A stretch of 64,000 bases of DNA, taken from Pseudomonas sp. PDNC002 (GTDB lineage Bacteria > Pseudomonadota > Gammaproteobacteria > Pseudomonadales > Pseudomonadaceae). The stretch covers positions 3,599,502-3,663,501 of the forward strand of contig NZ_CP070356.1 in the NCBI RefSeq assembly GCF_016919445.1, given 5' to 3'. This document shows positions 62,838 to 64,000 of this stretch, in pieces (the first letter of the stretch is position 1; each line of letters begins with the position of its first letter). The notes beneath the pieces are model-generated. The model ran no database searches. It worked only from the letters and a program-made list of their open reading frames with translations, and was not told the origin of the DNA. The position numbers and the translations under genes were made by a program.

Positions 62838-63359
62838 ATGGCTTTATACAGCGCAGGGGTCGAGTACGGCATCCACTGCCTGCTCTACCTGACCGATGAG
62901 AAGGGTGATCCCCGTGACTCCAGCGTACGCGCGCTGGCCGAACTGCAAGGTGTGCCCCAGGAGCTGCTGGCCAAGGTCTTCACCAAGCTGGCCAAGGCCG
63001 GCCTGGTGGCGGCCACCGAAGGTGTGCGCGGCGGTTTCCGCCTGGCGCGGCCGGCGGACGAGATCAGCGTGCTGGACATCGTGAAGGCTATCGACGGCGA
63101 CAAGCCGATCTTCGAGTGCCGCGACATCCGTGGTCGCTGCGCCGTCTTCGAAGGCTCGCCGCCGGAGTGGGCGACCTGCGGTACCTGCGCCATCCATGCG
63201 GTGATGCTCACCGCGCAGAAGCGCATGGAAGAAGCCCTTGCCCAGCACACCGTGCTCGACCTGGTGCGTCGCGTCGGACGCAAGGCGCCGGCCGAGTTCG
63301 GCGAAAAGGTCATGCGCTGGATGGACGCCCAGCGCGACGGCTCCAGCGCCCCGAACTGA
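62838..63359 (+). CDS. Rrf2-family Fe-S transcription regulator
   Basis: A 173-residue Rrf2 regulator. The winged helix spans about 1-70 (YGIHCLLYLT, VPQELLAKVFTKLAKAGLV, VRGGFRLARP). Cysteines 94, 101, 114 and 117 form a candidate [Fe-S] site; their spacing differs from IscR (C-x5-C-x5-C), so it is not IscR itself and may sense redox state, NO or iron. The ATG at 62838 has GGAG upstream; a GTG one codon earlier is possible. It probably controls itself and the divergent NADH dehydrogenase through the two CGAC-N7-GTCG sites. Confidence 0.92.
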   Translation: MALYSAGVEYGIHCLLYLTDEKGDPRDSSVRALAELQGVPQELLAKVFTKLAKAGLVAATEGVRGGFRLARPADEISVLDIVKAIDGDKPIFECRDIRGRCAVFEGSPPEWATCGTCAIHAVMLTAQKRMEEALAQHTVLDLVRRVGRKAPAEFGEKVMRWMDAQRDGSSAPN

Positions 63360-63365
63360 CGGCGG

Positions 63366-63989
63366 TCAGCGCGCGTCGCCGCCGCGCGGCTTGTAGAAGA
63401 CGAACTCGTCGGTTTCCGCCGTGCGGATGTACTCCTTCGCCCAACTCGGCGAGACGTGGCGGTCATGGAAATACATGGCGCCGCGCGTGCGGTCGGCGAG
63501 CTGCTTGTTCAGTGCCTTGCGCGCGATTTCCTTGGCGATGTCGTAGCGATTCTTTTCTTCCACCTGGTCGGAGCGGCCGTCGCACCACCAGGAGAACTGG
63601 CAGTGCTTCTGCTCCTGGCCCTGCTTGACCACACCGCACACGGTGTCGGGGAAACCGCCATGCCCCATGCGGTTGAGCACCACGTTGGCCACCGCTTCCA
63701 TGTCGGCCCGGCCGCCACCCTTGGCTTCCCAGTAGATGGTCCGCGACAGGCAGGTGATGGCGTCGTCCAGCGGCGCCTTGCCGACCGGGTCGAGAGCCTT
63801 CACTTCGGACTGCGTGATCGGCGCCGCCGTGGTGACCGCCGTGGCGGGATGGGCGACCTGCTGTTCCAGGACTTCGCCCTTGGTCACGGCGGCCTGGGCT
63901 TTCTCGTCGGTGGACGTGCCAACTGGATCGGCGATGGAAGGAGATGCCCACAGAGTGAGCAGCAGAAGGGAGAGAATGAGGCGGCACAT
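63366..63989 (-). CDS. SleB/CwlJ-type cell wall hydrolase
   Basis: A 207-residue exported peptidoglycan hydrolase of the Hydrolase_2 family. The signal peptide ends near PSIA. After a Ala/Thr-rich linker the catalytic domain has the probable catalytic Glu88 in TIYWEAKGGG, followed by AVANVVLNRMGHGGFP and FSWWCDG. In Gram-negative bacteria it remodels the cell wall. It is convergent with the Rrf2 gene and begins at the window edge, so its upstream context is not visible. Confidence 0.88.
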   Translation of the reverse strand: MCRLILSLLLLTLWASPSIADPVGTSTDEKAQAAVTKGEVLEQQVAHPATAVTTAAPITQSEVKALDPVGKAPLDDAITCLSRTIYWEAKGGGRADMEAVANVVLNRMGHGGFPDTVCGVVKQGQEQKHCQFSWWCDGRSDQVEEKNRYDIAKEIARKALNKQLADRTRGAMYFHDRHVSPSWAKEYIRTAETDEFVFYKPRGGDAR

Positions 63990-64000
63990 AGCGAACCTAC

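Overview
The window is high-GC Gram-negative DNA that reads as a Pseudomonas chromosome, probably from the P. aeruginosa/citronellolis/nitroreducens side of the genus. The grounds are a cysteine-type arylsulfatase of the P. aeruginosa AtsA kind, two FecI/FecR/TonB-receptor signalling sets, a zinc-independent L31/L36 pair, inverted pairs of the GCGAGCAAGCTCGCTCC REP sequence, and DUF1302/DUF1329 outer-membrane pairs. The species cannot be fixed from the sequence alone. I saw no tRNA or rRNA gene, insertion sequence, prophage or CRISPR array.

Region 1 (1-20.6 kb) is mostly nutrient acquisition. It holds a truncated AraC regulator, arylsulfatase, a ParD-like/methionine aminopeptidase pair, and a fatty acid desaturase coupled to a PhnD-like binding protein. 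A sigma/anti-sigma/TonB-receptor set then runs into a quaternary-amine ABC binding protein and permease with no ATPase gene. After an orphan lipoprotein comes a second sigma/anti-sigma/siderophore-receptor set behind a Fur-like box, then rpmE2-rpmJ2 behind a Zur-like palindrome, a GFA-family protein, a 381-residue protein of unknown function, and a YghU-type thiol oxidoreductase.

Region 2 (20.8-39 kb) is the most interesting part: a catabolic island I cannot match to a described pathway. It encodes three class A flavin monooxygenases, an extradiol-type dioxygenase, a fumarylacetoacetate-hydrolase-family enzyme, an acyl-CoA/AMP ligase, two tandem ACMSD-like amidohydrolases (the second with a Tat signal), an Old-Yellow-Enzyme reductase, a small SCP2-like protein, a DUF1302/DUF1329 outer-membrane pair and two TetR regulators. 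Two near-identical TTGAAC..GTTCAA palindromes lie in the divergent control region. A-rich AANAANAA motifs of the Hfq/Crc type sit at several translation starts. The set suggests stepwise hydroxylation, meta-ring cleavage and hydrolysis of a hydrophobic aromatic or polycyclic compound under carbon catabolite control.

Region 3 (39-46.4 kb) holds small membrane or secreted proteins, a third TetR, a second DUF1302/DUF1329 pair, and a sterol-desaturase-family enzyme with a small membrane partner. This looks like a related lipid or hydrophobic-substrate module.

Region 4 (46.4-64 kb) is more ordinary. It has repeats, AraC, SDR, succinate-semialdehyde-type dehydrogenase divergent from LysR, an AzlCD exporter, a bacteriophytochrome/response regulator/hybrid kinase operon, topoisomerase IB, DinB and LysR. 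It ends with a type II NADH dehydrogenase divergent from an Rrf2 regulator, with matching CGAC-N7-GTCG palindromes before both genes, and a SleB-like cell wall hydrolase.
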